Below are positions 24,766-33,633 of a stretch of DNA of 39,942 nt, piece after piece (the stretch's first letter is position 1; each line of letters opens with the position of its first letter). The DNA comes from Opitutaceae bacterium (GTDB taxonomy: Bacteria > Verrucomicrobiota > Verrucomicrobiia > Opitutales > Opitutaceae). The stretch is from NCBI GenBank assembly GCA_019455245.1, contig JACFMR010000026.1, positions 1 through 39,942 on the forward strand, written 5' to 3'. The position numbers and the translations under genes were made by a program. The notes beneath the pieces are model-generated. The model saw only the letters and a program-made list of their open reading frames with translations. It searched no databases and was not told the DNA's origin.

Positions 24766-25947
24766 ATGAGCACCGACCCGAAAGACTGGGTGGCGGGCCA
24801 CGTGGCCGCGCTGCCCAAGAGCGGCATCCGCGACTTTTTTGAACTCGTGGCCAAGATGAAGGGCCAGGACGTCATCTCGCTCGGCGTAGGCGAACCCGAT
24901 TTCGTCACCCCGTGGCACATCCGCGAGGCCGCGATCTACGCCCTGGAGAAGGGCAAGACCTACTACACGTCCAACCTCGGCCTGCCCGAACTGCGCCGCG
25001 CCATCTCGACCTACGTCGCCGAACACTTCGGCGTGGCCTACCGGCCCGAGGATCAGGTGATCGTCACCGTGGGCGTGAGCGAGGCGCTCGACCTGGCGTT
25101 CCGCGCCTTCTGCAATCCCGGCGACAAGGTGATGTATCACCAGCCCTGCTACGTGTCCTACCATCCGAGCATCGCGCTGGTGCACGGTTCGGCCGTGGCG
25201 GTGCCGACCTATGCGCGGGACAACTTCGCCCTGACCGCCGCGGCCCTGCGCGCGGCCTGGGAGCCCGGTTGCAAGATCCTGATGCTCAACCTGCCGTGCA
25301 ACCCGACCGGCGGCACGTGCACCCGCGAGCAGCTGGTGGAGATCGCGGAATTTGCCCGCGAGAAGGACCTGCTGGTGCTCAGCGACGAGATTTACTCCGA
25401 GCTCACCTTCGAGGGCGTGCACACCAGCATCGCCAGCCTCCCCGGCATGGCGGAGCGCACGATTTTCCTGCACGGGTTTTCCAAGGCCTTTGCCATGACC
25501 GGTTGGCGCATCGGCTACGCCTGCGGCCCGGCCGTGCTGATCGACGCAATGATGAAGGTGCACCAGTATTCCATGATGTGCGCCTCGATCATTGCGCAGG
25601 AGGCCGCCATCGAGGCCCTGACCCGCGGCTGGGACGGCGTGGTGCGCATGCGCGAGCAATACCACCGCCGCCGCGACCTTGTCGTCCGCCGCTGCAATGA
25701 AATCGGTCTCAAGTGTCACGCGCCGCGCGGTTCGTTCTACGCCTTCCCCGACATCACGGCCACGGGGCGCGACGAACGCGAATTTGCCGCCGGCCTGCTG
25801 TCGGCCGAAAAGGTTGCGGTCGTGCCCGGCAGCGCCTTCGGCCCCAACGGCCGTGGTCACGTGCGGGCGTGTTTCGCCACCGGCTATGAACAACTGATCG
25901 AGGCCTGCGATCGCATCGACCGCTACGTGAACTCCCTCCTGCGATGA
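24766..25947 (+). CDS. class I/II pyridoxal-phosphate aminotransferase
   Basis: A 393-aa fold-type I aminotransferase. SLGVGEPDFVTPWHIREA near residue 40, NLPCNPTGG near residue 180 (PLP-binding Asn), SDEIYSELTFEG, and the Schiff-base Lys in HGFSKAFAMTGWRIG (~residue 240) are present; the substrate-carboxylate Arg is in VRACFATGYEQL. Substrate is not resolved; aspartate- or aromatic-type aminotransferases are closest. It is co-transcribed with the Lrp-family gene and overlaps der by 4 bp. Confidence 0.95.
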   Translation: MSTDPKDWVAGHVAALPKSGIRDFFELVAKMKGQDVISLGVGEPDFVTPWHIREAAIYALEKGKTYYTSNLGLPELRRAISTYVAEHFGVAYRPEDQVIVTVGVSEALDLAFRAFCNPGDKVMYHQPCYVSYHPSIALVHGSAVAVPTYARDNFALTAAALRAAWEPGCKILMLNLPCNPTGGTCTREQLVEIAEFAREKDLLVLSDEIYSELTFEGVHTSIASLPGMAERTIFLHGFSKAFAMTGWRIGYACGPAVLIDAMMKVHQYSMMCASIIAQEAAIEALTRGWDGVVRMREQYHRRRDLVVRRCNEIGLKCHAPRGSFYAFPDITATGRDEREFAAGLLSAEKVAVVPGSAFGPNGRGHVRACFATGYEQLIEACDRIDRYVNSLLR

Positions 25948-27425
25948 ACCGCACCGTCGCCATCGTCGGCCGCCCCAATGTCGGCAAGAGCCGCCTCTTC
26001 AACCGGCTGGCCCGCCGCCGCATCGCCATCGTGCACGACCAGCCGGGCATCACGCGCGACGTGATCGCGGCCGAGGTGGCCGACGGCCGCTTCACGCTGC
26101 TCGACACCGGCGGCCTGGGCTACAAGGGCGCCGACACCCCGGCGGCGCTGACCGCGGCCTCCGAAGTGCAGGTGGAATTCGCCATCACCACGGCCGATCT
26201 CATCCTCTTCGTGATCGACGGCCGCGAGGGGTTGACCGCGCTCGACGAACAGATCGCCCGCCGGCTGCGCCGGAGCCAGAAGCCCGTGCGGCTCGTGGTG
26301 AACAAGGCCGATTTCGCGCCCGAGGACATCGATTTGGCCGATTGCTACAAACTCGGTCTCGGCGAGCCCGTGCTGGTCTCCGCCGAGCACGGACGCGGCG
26401 AGGATGACGTGCGCGCCGCGATTTTGGCGGTGATCGGCCCCGAGGAACCGGCGGACGAATCCGCGCCGGCAGACACCACGCTCGGCGTGTGCTTCATCGG
26501 CCGGCCCAACGTCGGCAAATCCTCGCTCAGCAACCGCCTGCTGCGCAGCGAACGCCTGATCGTCAGCGATGTGCCGGGCACCACGCGCGATGCGGTGGAA
26601 ATTGACTTCGAGTTCAGGGGCCGCGACGGCCGCATGTATCCGTTCCGCCTGATCGACACCGCCGGCATCAAGGCCGCCACCAAGCTCGCCTCGCCGGTGG
26701 AGTATTTTTCACGGCTGCGCTCGCTCGAGGGCATCCGCACCACCGACGTGGTTTTCCTCGTGCTTGATGCGATGGAGGGCGTGACGCAGCAGGACAAGGC
26801 CATCGCCGGAGAGGCGATCAAGGAGCGCAAGCCCATCGTCATCGTCGTCAACAAATGGGATCTCGTGCGCAAGGCGTTCAAGGCGCAGGGCGGTTTCGAG
26901 CCCTACAAGAGCGAACGCGACTACCGCGAGAAATACGAACACGCGCTGTTTGAACGGCTGTATTTTACGCCGGGTTCGCCCGTGGTCTATGTTTCGGCTC
27001 TCAGCGGCTACGAGGTCGACCGCATGCTCAATGCCGCGGTGAAACTCAACCGCCAGCTCGACCAGAAACTCCCCACCGCGAAGCTCAACCGCGTGATCGG
27101 CATGCTGACCGAGCGGCATCCGCCGCCGGCGATCGCCGGCAAGCGCTTCCGCATCTACTACGCCACACAGACCGGCAACCGTCCGTTCCGCATCCGCATC
27201 TTCTGCAACCGCGAGGACAAGCTGCCCGAGAGCTACCGCCGCTACCTCGAGGCCGGCGTGGTCGAGGAGTTCAACCTCAACGGCTGCCCGGTTTACTTCG
27301 ATCTCGTGGGCAAGGAGAAACACGAGCCCGGCACGCCCTACACCGGCAAGGGCCGGTCCGAGGCGGCCGTGCCCCGGTGGCGCACGGCCGAGGCCGAAGG
27401 CAATTCCGATTTGCTGGATGACTGA
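25944..27425 (+). CDS. der: ribosome biogenesis GTPase Der (EngA)
   Basis: A 493-aa protein with two tandem GTPase domains and a KH-like C-terminal domain, needed for 50S subunit maturation. The first P-loop is GRPNVGKSRLFNRL (~residue 7) with DTGGLGY, NKAD and the second is GRPNVGKSSLSNRL (~residue 185) with DTAGIK and NKWD. The C-terminal domain has YYATQTGNRPFRIRIFCN. Codon and size agree with the family (~440-500 aa). The ATG overlaps the preceding aminotransferase stop (ATGA). Confidence 0.98.
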   Translation: MNRTVAIVGRPNVGKSRLFNRLARRRIAIVHDQPGITRDVIAAEVADGRFTLLDTGGLGYKGADTPAALTAASEVQVEFAITTADLILFVIDGREGLTALDEQIARRLRRSQKPVRLVVNKADFAPEDIDLADCYKLGLGEPVLVSAEHGRGEDDVRAAILAVIGPEEPADESAPADTTLGVCFIGRPNVGKSSLSNRLLRSERLIVSDVPGTTRDAVEIDFEFRGRDGRMYPFRLIDTAGIKAATKLASPVEYFSRLRSLEGIRTTDVVFLVLDAMEGVTQQDKAIAGEAIKERKPIVIVVNKWDLVRKAFKAQGGFEPYKSERDYREKYEHALFERLYFTPGSPVVYVSALSGYEVDRMLNAAVKLNRQLDQKLPTAKLNRVIGMLTERHPPPAIAGKRFRIYYATQTGNRPFRIRIFCNREDKLPESYRRYLEAGVVEEFNLNGCPVYFDLVGKEKHEPGTPYTGKGRSEAAVPRWRTAEAEGNSDLLDD

Positions 27426-27430
27426 GTCGT

Positions 27431-27567
27431 AACGATGCAGTTGGTATCCGGCGCAGGTTGGAAAGGGTAAATGTCGAGGTGGAGCGGCTTGCCCTCAAGC
27501 CGCTGGGATGAATCTCTGGGTAAACCACGCGTTGAGGACAACGCGTTCCACCTTCAACCGCATCGTT
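27431..27567. repeat. 137-bp element with near-perfect 13-bp inverted ends
   Basis: AACGATGCAGTTG (27431-27443) and its reverse complement with one mismatch (27555-27567) flank nested hairpins (GGCTTGCCCTCAAGCC; ACGCGTTGAGGACAACGCGT). It lies just after the der stop and before fmt; no gene inside. Confidence 0.65.
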
Positions 27568-27633
27568 CCGATTGAGTGACGGACGGACAGCGCGGGCTTG
27601 CCGCTCCCGGCTTGTCCCGACTAAACCCGGGAC

Positions 27634-28617
27634 GTGCGTCCGCTTAAAATCGTCTTCTTCGGTTCCGATCCCATCGCCCTGCCTTTGCTCGATTGGCTGG
27701 CGGGGGCGGGACGCGACGGCGCAACCGTGACCGCGGTTTTCACCCAGCCGGACCGTCCGGTCGGCCGCGGTCGCAAAATCACACCCAACGCCATCAAACA
27801 ATGGGCCTTGGCGCACGGCTTGCCCGTGCATCAGCCGGAAAAAATCACCGCGGCGGTGCGTGATGGGCTGGCCGCGCTGCAGCCGGATGTCTCGCTGGTG
27901 CTGGCCTACGGACACATTTTGACTGATGACTTCATCGCCGTACCGCGGTTGGGCACGCTCAATCTGCACGCCTCGCTCCTGCCGAAGTTTCGCGGCGCCT
28001 CACCGATCCAGTCGGCCGTGGCCGCGGGCGAATCGATCACCGGCCTAGCCCTGATGCGCATCGTGCGCGAACTCGATGCCGGTCCCGTGGCCGATGTCGA
28101 GCGGGTGCCGATCGCGCCCTTGGACACCGCGCGTGAGGTGGAGGCGAAGCTGGCCGCGGCCGGGGTGCCGTTGCTTGCGCGCAATCTGCCGCGGCTCGCG
28201 GCCGGCGAACTGGCGTTTGTGCCGCAGGCGCACGACCAGGCCACGTTTTGCCGCCGGCTCACGCCGGAGGATGGCGCGATCGATTTTACCCGCCCGGCGC
28301 GGGAACTGGCCGTGCGCATCAACGGCCTGTTTCCCTGGCCAACATGCCGCGTACCGCTGATGGGGCAGGTGGTGAAATTCGGCCTCGCCGACGCCATCGC
28401 GGGTTCGGTCGCACCCGGCGAGGTCGCGGGGACGGATGACACCGGCCTGCTCATCGGCACGGGCGACGGCCTGCTGCGGGTGCGCCGCTTGCAGCGTCCC
28501 GGCGGCCGTATGTTGCCGGCGGCGGAGTTTTTGCGCGGGTTTCCCGTGCCCGCCGGCACCGTCCTGCCATCGGCGGCGATGCGCCCGTTGGTGGCGACCG
28601 CGCCTTTTCGCGCGTAG
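27634..28617 (+). CDS. fmt: methionyl-tRNA formyltransferase
   Basis: A 327-aa enzyme that formylates the methionine on initiator tRNA using 10-formyl-THF. KIVFFGSDPIALP at the N-terminus, TQPDRPVGRGRK near residue 38, the catalytic LNLHASLLPKFRGASPIQ (~residue 108) and a C-terminal tRNA-binding domain are present. The start is GTG at 27634. It acts on the initiator tRNA at the left end of this window. Confidence 0.96.
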   Translation: MRPLKIVFFGSDPIALPLLDWLAGAGRDGATVTAVFTQPDRPVGRGRKITPNAIKQWALAHGLPVHQPEKITAAVRDGLAALQPDVSLVLAYGHILTDDFIAVPRLGTLNLHASLLPKFRGASPIQSAVAAGESITGLALMRIVRELDAGPVADVERVPIAPLDTAREVEAKLAAAGVPLLARNLPRLAAGELAFVPQAHDQATFCRRLTPEDGAIDFTRPARELAVRINGLFPWPTCRVPLMGQVVKFGLADAIAGSVAPGEVAGTDDTGLLIGTGDGLLRVRRLQRPGGRMLPAAEFLRGFPVPAGTVLPSAAMRPLVATAPFRA

Positions 28618-28656
28618 GTCTTGTTTTTGGGAGCGGCATGCCGCAATCTGCGCCGC

Positions 28657-29229
28657 ATGTGGAAACGCTTTGCTTTCGGATGGATGCTCACGGTGGCGGC
28701 GGTCGGCGCCCAGACCAACCCGCTGCAGTTTGAACTGGCCAACCTGCGCGAGGACATGCGCGGGCTCGTGCAACGGGTGGGGGAGTTGAGCCTGCGCGTC
28801 GAACAGCTTGAGCGCGACAACGCCGCATTGCGCAGCAGCGCCAATGCCGCCGCCGATTCCTACGCGACCGTGAACCAGCTCAACGACGCCGTGGCCGACC
28901 TCAACCGGGCGATCAAATCCGCCTCCGCCGGCACACGCAACGAGGTGCTGCAAAAGGTCGCGGTGCAGATGGAGAAGCTCGCCCAGCAGACGAACTCCGC
29001 GCTCGATTCGCTCGCCAAGGGCATGGCCAAACGTGCCGCGGTGCAGACCAGTTTCACCGAGGATTATCCCAAGGAAGGCGGCACCTACATCGTGCAGCGG
29101 GGTGATACGATTTCCTCCATCGCCCAAAAGACCGGCACCAGGGTGCAGGACATCGTCAACGCCAACAAGATCGCCGACCCCACCAAGCTGCAGGTCGGCC
29201 AGGCCCTCTTCATTCCCGGAGCCCAATAA
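28657..29229 (+). CDS. LysM-domain envelope protein
   Basis: A 190-aa protein with an N-terminal signal-like segment (MWKRFAFGWMLTVAAVGA), a long central coiled-coil (residues ~25-120, ELANLREDMRGLVQRVGEL, QLERDNAALRSS) and a C-terminal LysM domain (residues ~145-188: YIVQRGDTISSIAQKTG, IVNANKIADPTKLQVGQALFIP) that should bind peptidoglycan. The architecture suggests an envelope scaffold or cell-division accessory; function unknown. It is 7 bp upstream of parB. ATG 28657 is chosen because the signal peptide starts there. Confidence 0.9.
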   Translation: MWKRFAFGWMLTVAAVGAQTNPLQFELANLREDMRGLVQRVGELSLRVEQLERDNAALRSSANAAADSYATVNQLNDAVADLNRAIKSASAGTRNEVLQKVAVQMEKLAQQTNSALDSLAKGMAKRAAVQTSFTEDYPKEGGTYIVQRGDTISSIAQKTGTRVQDIVNANKIADPTKLQVGQALFIPGAQ

Positions 29230-29236
29230 TCACCCC

Positions 29237-30169
29237 ATGTCCGCCGCATCCAAATCCCGCCTCGGTCGCGGTCTCGGCAGCCTGATTGCAAAAGCCACCC
29301 CGGCCAAACCGGCCGCCGGTCAGCCTGCGCCCGTCGCTCCGGCCCCCGCCGCTCCCGCGCCCGCCGGCGCCCCCGGGTATCTCGAGATCCCCGTCGCGCA
29401 AATCGAACCCAGCCCCTATCAGGCGCGACGCACATTTACACCCGAGCAGTTGCACGAGCTGGCGGAGAGCATTCGCGCCGAGGGCCTGTTGCAGCCCGTG
29501 GTGGTGCGCAAGGTTGGCGAGAAATATCAGCTGATCGCCGGCGAACGCCGGTGGCGCGCGTTCCAGGAGCTCAAGCTCAAGACCATTTCCGCCCGCATCG
29601 TCACCGCCAGCGATTCGTCCTCGGCCGCCCTCGGCCTGATCGAAAATCTGCAGCGCGAAGGCCTCAATCCGATCGAGGAGGCGCACGGTTACGCCAGCCT
29701 CATCCGCGATTTCGACCTCACGCAGGAAAGCGCCGCCGACCGCGTCGGCCGCGGCCGCGCCACCGTGGCGAATTCGTTGCGCCTGCTGTCGCTCGATGCC
29801 GAAATTCAGGGCTACCTCGGCAAGGGTCTGCTGAGCGTGGGGCACGCCAAGGTTTTGCTGGGCGTCACCGATCCGGCCCAGCGCTCGCTCCTGGCCCGCC
29901 GGATCATCGCGGAAGGGCTCAGTGTGCGCGTCACGGAAAAACTTGCGCAGGAGCGCCGCACCAAGCCTGCCGCGTCCGGCCAGCGCCCGGCCAAGGGGCT
30001 CACCGCGTCGGAAGCCGAGGCCGTGGCCGGCATCGAAAAGAAACTCACCTCACACCTCGGCGCCCGCGTGGCCGTGCTGCACACGGCCAAGAAGGGCCGC
30101 ATCGTCATCGAGTACCGCGGCAACGAGGATCTCCAGCGCGTGCTGGAAAAACTTGGCGTCGAACTCTGA
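29237..30169 (+). CDS. parB: ParB family chromosome-partitioning protein
   Basis: A 310-aa ParB. The Ala/Pro-rich N-terminal tail (residues ~18-48) is followed by the ParB/Spo0J CTP-binding core (QIEPSPYQARRTF, VVRKVGEKYQLIAGERRWRA) and the helix-turn-helix (RVGRGRATVANSLRLL) that recognises parS; a C-terminal dimer domain ends it. ParA is not in the window and no parS-like site (TGTTTCACGTGAAACA) was found. It is 7 bp from the LysM gene. Confidence 0.95.
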   Translation: MSAASKSRLGRGLGSLIAKATPAKPAAGQPAPVAPAPAAPAPAGAPGYLEIPVAQIEPSPYQARRTFTPEQLHELAESIRAEGLLQPVVVRKVGEKYQLIAGERRWRAFQELKLKTISARIVTASDSSSAALGLIENLQREGLNPIEEAHGYASLIRDFDLTQESAADRVGRGRATVANSLRLLSLDAEIQGYLGKGLLSVGHAKVLLGVTDPAQRSLLARRIIAEGLSVRVTEKLAQERRTKPAASGQRPAKGLTASEAEAVAGIEKKLTSHLGARVAVLHTAKKGRIVIEYRGNEDLQRVLEKLGVEL

Positions 30170-30615
30170 GCCGGGGCGGGGCCGCGGGTTTGAGGGATTG
30201 AGGGAGTGGGGGACTGAGGGTGGCGCTTCTGCGCCGTCGCGGGACGGGGGCGTCCAGCCCACAGTCGGGAGCTGAAGCGGTGAGCGTCGATTTGCGGCTA
30301 CCGATGATCGATCCGCCAGCGCCCTCATCCCCTCATTCCTTCATTCCCTCACTCCCTTTATCTCTCATTCCCTCATTGCCTCTGTTCTCTCCGTTTCCTC
30401 CGGTGGAAACAGAGCCCGTTTTGCTTTGAGAGCTGTTTATGTTGAAGTGTAGCTGCCTTGGCCGTGCCCTTCGTAGGCTCGGCGAAGTAGGGAGCGCAGC
30501 GACAAGGCGGTTCGAGCGGACTGTTCGAAGGAAGAGGGCGCCTACAGTCTTGGGCTGTAGCCGGCACGCCCTCGTGCCGGGGGCTCGGGGAGCACGCCGG
30601 GAATAATCGAATCAT
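30170..30615. other. repeat-rich intergenic region downstream of parB
   Basis: No gene is seen. It contains a REP-like hairpin piece (30222-30263, GCGGGACGGGGGCGTCC), a purine/pyrimidine tract of repeated TCATTCCCTCA units (~30320-30380), a copy of a 33-bp repeat (30381-30413) that recurs at 31316, and another REP-like hairpin at 30557-30582. Confidence 0.6.
30557..30582. repeat. REP-like hairpin (GTAGCCGGCACGCCCTCGTGCCGG)
   Basis: A compact inverted repeat (CCGGCACG/CGTGCCGG) found again at 31141 and, in a variant with GGGACG/CGTCCC arms, at 31106, 31186, 33534 and 36742. It lies about 30 bp beyond the RAYT stop codon. Confidence 0.7.
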
Positions 30616-31068
30616 TCAGATTTCCAGCGCTTCAATTTCGCCCTGCCAAGGCCAGTCGTCTGCCGTTGGCACCAGGCCGGCACGCACGGGATTCTGCCGC
30701 ACATAGTGCCATTTTTCCGTATACGATTCCGCGGAGCGTAAAATATGATCGAAGGTCTCGGGCTGCCAAATGGGCGTCGGGCATGTTAGCCCAACGGTCA
30801 GTTTTCGGGCGGTCAATGACTTCCACGTCTGATGCCATTGTGTCAGGCTTTTGCCCTCACCCGTGGGGCGGGCGAAAAAATGCACATGATCCGGCATGAG
30901 CACATACCGGCCCACCGCCCAGCCATCGTGGTGGAGTGACCGCGCCCAGACCGCGGTCAATGTCTCCTGCGCAGCAGCGCAGGCCAACAGAGATTTCCGC
31001 CGCGCCGTGCAGGCGGTGAAGAAATACAGCGGATGCGGGGCGAATGGCATCAGCTGCGGCAGAGGCAT
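30616..31068 (-). CDS. REP-associated tyrosine transposase (RAYT, Y1 transposase)
   Basis: A 150-aa single-strand transposase related to the IS200/IS605 TnpA family. MPDHVHFFARP (~residue 66) holds the HUH pair, and the SYTEKWHYVRQNPVRAGLV segment (~residue 115) holds the catalytic Tyr and the NPVRAGLV motif typical of RAYTs. It has REP-like hairpins on both sides and none of the usual IS ends, as expected for a domesticated RAYT. ATG 31068 is chosen over the TTG at 31104. Confidence 0.92.
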   Translation of the reverse strand: MPLPQLMPFAPHPLYFFTACTARRKSLLACAAAQETLTAVWARSLHHDGWAVGRYVLMPDHVHFFARPTGEGKSLTQWHQTWKSLTARKLTVGLTCPTPIWQPETFDHILRSAESYTEKWHYVRQNPVRAGLVPTADDWPWQGEIEALEI

Positions 31069-31105
31069 GGGGTACACAACACAGCTTACCGCGGCGGTTG
31101 GCAAT

Positions 31106-31249
31106 GCGGGACGGGGGCGTCCCGCCTACAGGATTGGGCTATAGCCGGCACGCCTTCGTGCCGGGGCTTGTGGGATTGCGCCGTCGCGGGACGGGGGCGT
31201 CCCGCCTACAAAATGGATCGGAATGTAGGCGGCACGCCCTCGTGCCGCG
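31106..31249. repeat. cluster of four REP-like hairpins
   Basis: Four hairpins in alternating forms: GGGACGGGGGCGTCCCGCC (31106-31130 and 31186-31210) and GGCACGCC.TCGTGCC (31141-31166 and 31224-31249). The GCGGGACGGGGGCGTCCCGC and TGTAGGCGG flanks are shared. They sit just beyond the 5' end of the RAYT gene, the usual REPtron layout. Confidence 0.85.
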
Positions 31250-31315
31250 GGTTGGTTTCCATCAATTATTACAGGAGGAAACGGAGGGCACGGAGGGATG
31301 AACCGCGGTCTGGCC

Positions 31316-31348
31316 TCTGTTCTCTCCGTTTCCTCCGGTGGAAACAGA
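31316..31348. repeat. 33-bp dispersed repeat (TCTGTTCTCTCCGTTTCCTC...)
   Basis: Same as 30381-30413: TCTGTTCTCTCCGTTTCC then TCCGGTGGAAACAGA. A piece in the opposite sense (ACAGGAGGAAACGGAGGG) lies at 31271-31288, and related ACAGGAG pieces are at ~33353 and ~36829. Confidence 0.7.
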
Positions 31349-31361
31349 TCCCTTTCTGCTT

Positions 31362-31880
31362 TTACGACTTCGGCTCAACGGGCAGCAGGTTCTTTTCGCG
31401 GAGCTTGCGCCAGAGGTCCTTGATGGCCGATTGGGCGGAATCCTCCAGACCGCGTTGCAGCGCCCAGCGATGGTCGCGGGTGTTGACCCAATGCAGTGCC
31501 GTGCCGTTGAACAAGCCGAGGTTGTGCTCGGTGCCGTCGCGTTTCAGTCCCGCGTTGAAGGTGCAGTCCACGTGACCCGAGCGGCTGATGCGCCACTCCA
31601 TCAGGCGGATGTCCAGCAGCGGGACATCGTCGCGGATCTTGTCGTGACGCTCGACCTGCACGATGTCGCCTTTGACTCCGGCCCGGCGAAACGTGTCGTT
31701 GATCTGAATGTAGAACGCCTCGGCGACGTCGTCCTCGAGGAACGGATCCCAGGTGGGGGGCACATCCACCAGCACCTGCAGGACCGGGGTCGATTTTTCC
31801 TTGGCGCCGGCCGGCGTCGCCAACACGGCCAGACCGGCCAGGAGGGAGAGGGAGAGTCCCCATGCAGTGAGTGTTTTCAT
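31362..31880 (-). CDS. exported hypothetical protein
   Basis: A 172-aa protein with a clear signal peptide ([20 protein letters not shown], cleavage probably at ATPAGA-KEK) and a mature domain of ~150 residues with no recognised family. The segment [21 protein letters not shown] and the ADP-rich strand pattern suggest a mixed alpha/beta periplasmic protein. No cysteine follows the signal, so it is not a lipoprotein. It is divergent from secG. Confidence 0.75.
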   Translation of the reverse strand: MKTLTAWGLSLSLLAGLAVLATPAGAKEKSTPVLQVLVDVPPTWDPFLEDDVAEAFYIQINDTFRRAGVKGDIVQVERHDKIRDDVPLLDIRLMEWRISRSGHVDCTFNAGLKRDGTEHNLGLFNGTALHWVNTRDHRWALQRGLEDSAQSAIKDLWRKLREKNLLPVEPKS

Positions 31881-32004
31881 GGTTAACGATGGGTTTGTGC
31901 TTCCATGGACTTCCCGGGCGGAGATTTGTTTCCTGCCGGTGCGCCGCCGGTTGCATCCGCGGATTGACAAACGCCCCGTCGCCCGGATGCTCTCGACCTT
32001 TACC

Positions 32005-32388
32005 ATGAGCATAGTCCTCGGGATTCTTACCTTTGTCCTCATCCTGATCTCCGTTTTCCTGATCCTCCTCGTGCTGGCCCAGAAGGCCAAGAACGACGGT
32101 GGCATGGGTGCGGCGCTGGGTGGCGGCATGACCGAATCGGCCTTCGGGGCCGACACCAACAACGTGCTGACCAAGCTGACGATCAACTCGACGATCGCCT
32201 TCTTCGTCCTGGCCTTCGTGCTTTACCTCGGGCACCTCTACCAACGCAACCACGGCGGCGACGCCGGTGAAGCGCTGCCGACGATCACGGCCCCGGCGAT
32301 GAGCGGCACCGCGGCGGAAGCGCCCGCGGAAGCCCCGGCGGTGGCCCTGCCGGAATCGGCGCCCGCCGAGACCACCCCGGCCGAATAA
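32005..32388 (+). CDS. secG: preprotein translocase subunit SecG
   Basis: A 127-aa SecG with two transmembrane helices (residues ~3-27 and ~55-75) joined by the conserved [19 protein letters not shown] loop and the [13 protein letters not shown] segment. SecG stimulates SecYEG and cycles topology. The C-terminal ~45 residues are an Ala/Pro/Glu-rich tail ([19 protein letters not shown]) found in some SecGs outside proteobacteria. ATG 32005 is preferred; ATG 31987 is an alternative. Five base pairs separate it from the next gene. Confidence 0.92.
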   Translation: MSIVLGILTFVLILISVFLILLVLAQKAKNDGGMGAALGGGMTESAFGADTNNVLTKLTINSTIAFFVLAFVLYLGHLYQRNHGGDAGEALPTITAPAMSGTAAEAPAEAPAVALPESAPAETTPAE

Positions 32389-32393
32389 GTCCC

Positions 32394-33287
32394 GTGGTTG
32401 CATCCGGTCAAAACACGCCCGCCCGCAAATGGCGGGCGTTTTTGCTGGCGGGGTTGGCCTGTCTGCCCGTCTGGGCGGGAGCCGCCCCGGCGTCAAAATC
32501 CACGCGCCCGCCGCCGCAATACGTGCAATTGCGTGCGCCCGACCAGGCCGAGGGCGCGCGGCTGCTGGCGGAGTTTCGCGGCCTGGGTCCGGCCGGCGAT
32601 TATTACCTCGATTTCGAACTGCAGGTCAGGCCCCGCCGCGGCGCCGAACAGGTTTTCTCCGGCCAACTCTGGGGCACGCGCAACGCCACCGGACCGCTGT
32701 CCCGCGTGGTGTTGCACGATCCCGTGGCCGGCCCCCGGCGGCTGCTCATCCAGAACGGACCGGATCCCGCGGTCTGGGCGTGGCAGGCGGAATCGTCCGC
32801 GCCCGGCCCGGCGGATCCCGCGCAACTGTTCGCCCCGCTGCTGCCCGGCGCCGATCTCACGCTTTTCGACCTGCAGATGCCTTACCTCTATTGGGAGGAA
32901 TTTGTGTTTGAAGGCGTGACCAAGCTCCGCGGCCGACCGGCGCACGTCTTCCTGCTTTATCCGCCGGACGAGGTGGCCGCGCTGCAACCGGAACTGCACG
33001 GGGTGCGGGTGTATCTCGACACCCAGTTCCGCGCCCTCGTGCAATCGCAGATCATCGGCGAGGACAACCGCCCCCGGCGCACGTTCTCGGTGCTCGATCT
33101 CAAGAAAATCGACGACCAGTGGATGGTGAAAACCATCGACCTGCGCGACGAGACCACGCGCAACAAAACCCGTTTTCAAGTCGTGCGCGCCGCCATGGGG
33201 CTGGATCTCGCCCCGCGGGTGTTTGAGCCCGCGGCCCTGGCCGATCCCATCGCCCCGCCCGAACGCCGCGTCTGGCTCGGCCGCTAA
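32394..33287 (+). CDS. LolA-like outer-membrane lipoprotein-sorting protein
   Basis: A 297-aa exported protein with signal peptide (RAFLLAGLACLPVWAGAAPA) and a beta-rich domain similar in pattern to the outer membrane lipoprotein-sorting family (YLDFELQVRPRRG, YLYWEEFVFEGVTKLRGRPAHVF, GVRVYLDTQFRALVQSQIIGE, WMVKTIDLRDETTRNKTRF). It may ferry lipid or lipoproteins, or be a related sensor. GTG start at 32394, 5 bp after secG, so probably co-transcribed with it. Confidence 0.75.
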   Translation: MVASGQNTPARKWRAFLLAGLACLPVWAGAAPASKSTRPPPQYVQLRAPDQAEGARLLAEFRGLGPAGDYYLDFELQVRPRRGAEQVFSGQLWGTRNATGPLSRVVLHDPVAGPRRLLIQNGPDPAVWAWQAESSAPGPADPAQLFAPLLPGADLTLFDLQMPYLYWEEFVFEGVTKLRGRPAHVFLLYPPDEVAALQPELHGVRVYLDTQFRALVQSQIIGEDNRPRRTFSVLDLKKIDDQWMVKTIDLRDETTRNKTRFQVVRAAMGLDLAPRVFEPAALADPIAPPERRVWLGR

Positions 33288-33633
33288 GCCCGCCGCGCCC
33301 GTGTGACGTGCTGCAGCCGGCCCATCGGGGCCGGGATCGGTTGGTTTGTTTTTACAGGAGCCAACGGAGGGAACAGAGGGAGTGAGGAGACGGATCGGAG
33401 ATTGTCGGACGGCAACTCCAAACCGGCGAAGCCGGGAAATCCCTGCGGAGGCGAAGCCGACATCAGACAATCCCAAAACCTGTCGAGCCCTAAAGGCGAT
33501 ATCAGACAACGCCAAATGGAAGCCGTGGGATGTTGTAGGCGGGACGCCCTCGTCCCGCGACGGCGCAGCAGCGCCGCCACCTTCAACTTCAACTTCGAAC
33601 TCCAACCGGCGCTGACGCCCTTGCGCCGCGTCC
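33288..33633. other. repeat-filled intergenic region before the ABC-ATPase gene
   Basis: Holds an ACAGGAG-type repeat (~33353-33390), CATCAGACAATCCC (33461 onward, also at 36689) and a REP-like hairpin at 33534-33567 with its CGACGGCGCAGCAGCGCC tail. No gene is seen. Confidence 0.6.
33534..33567. repeat. REP-like hairpin (GGGACGCCCTCGTCCC)
   Basis: TGTAGGCGGGACGCCCTCGT then CCCGCGACGGCGCA: the plain version of the hairpin that recurs around the RAYT gene and, with a 20-bp insertion, at 36742-36787. Confidence 0.8.

Noticed and set aside
29237..30169. parS site near parB
   Set aside because: No sequence close to TGTTTCACGTGAAACA was found in the window.
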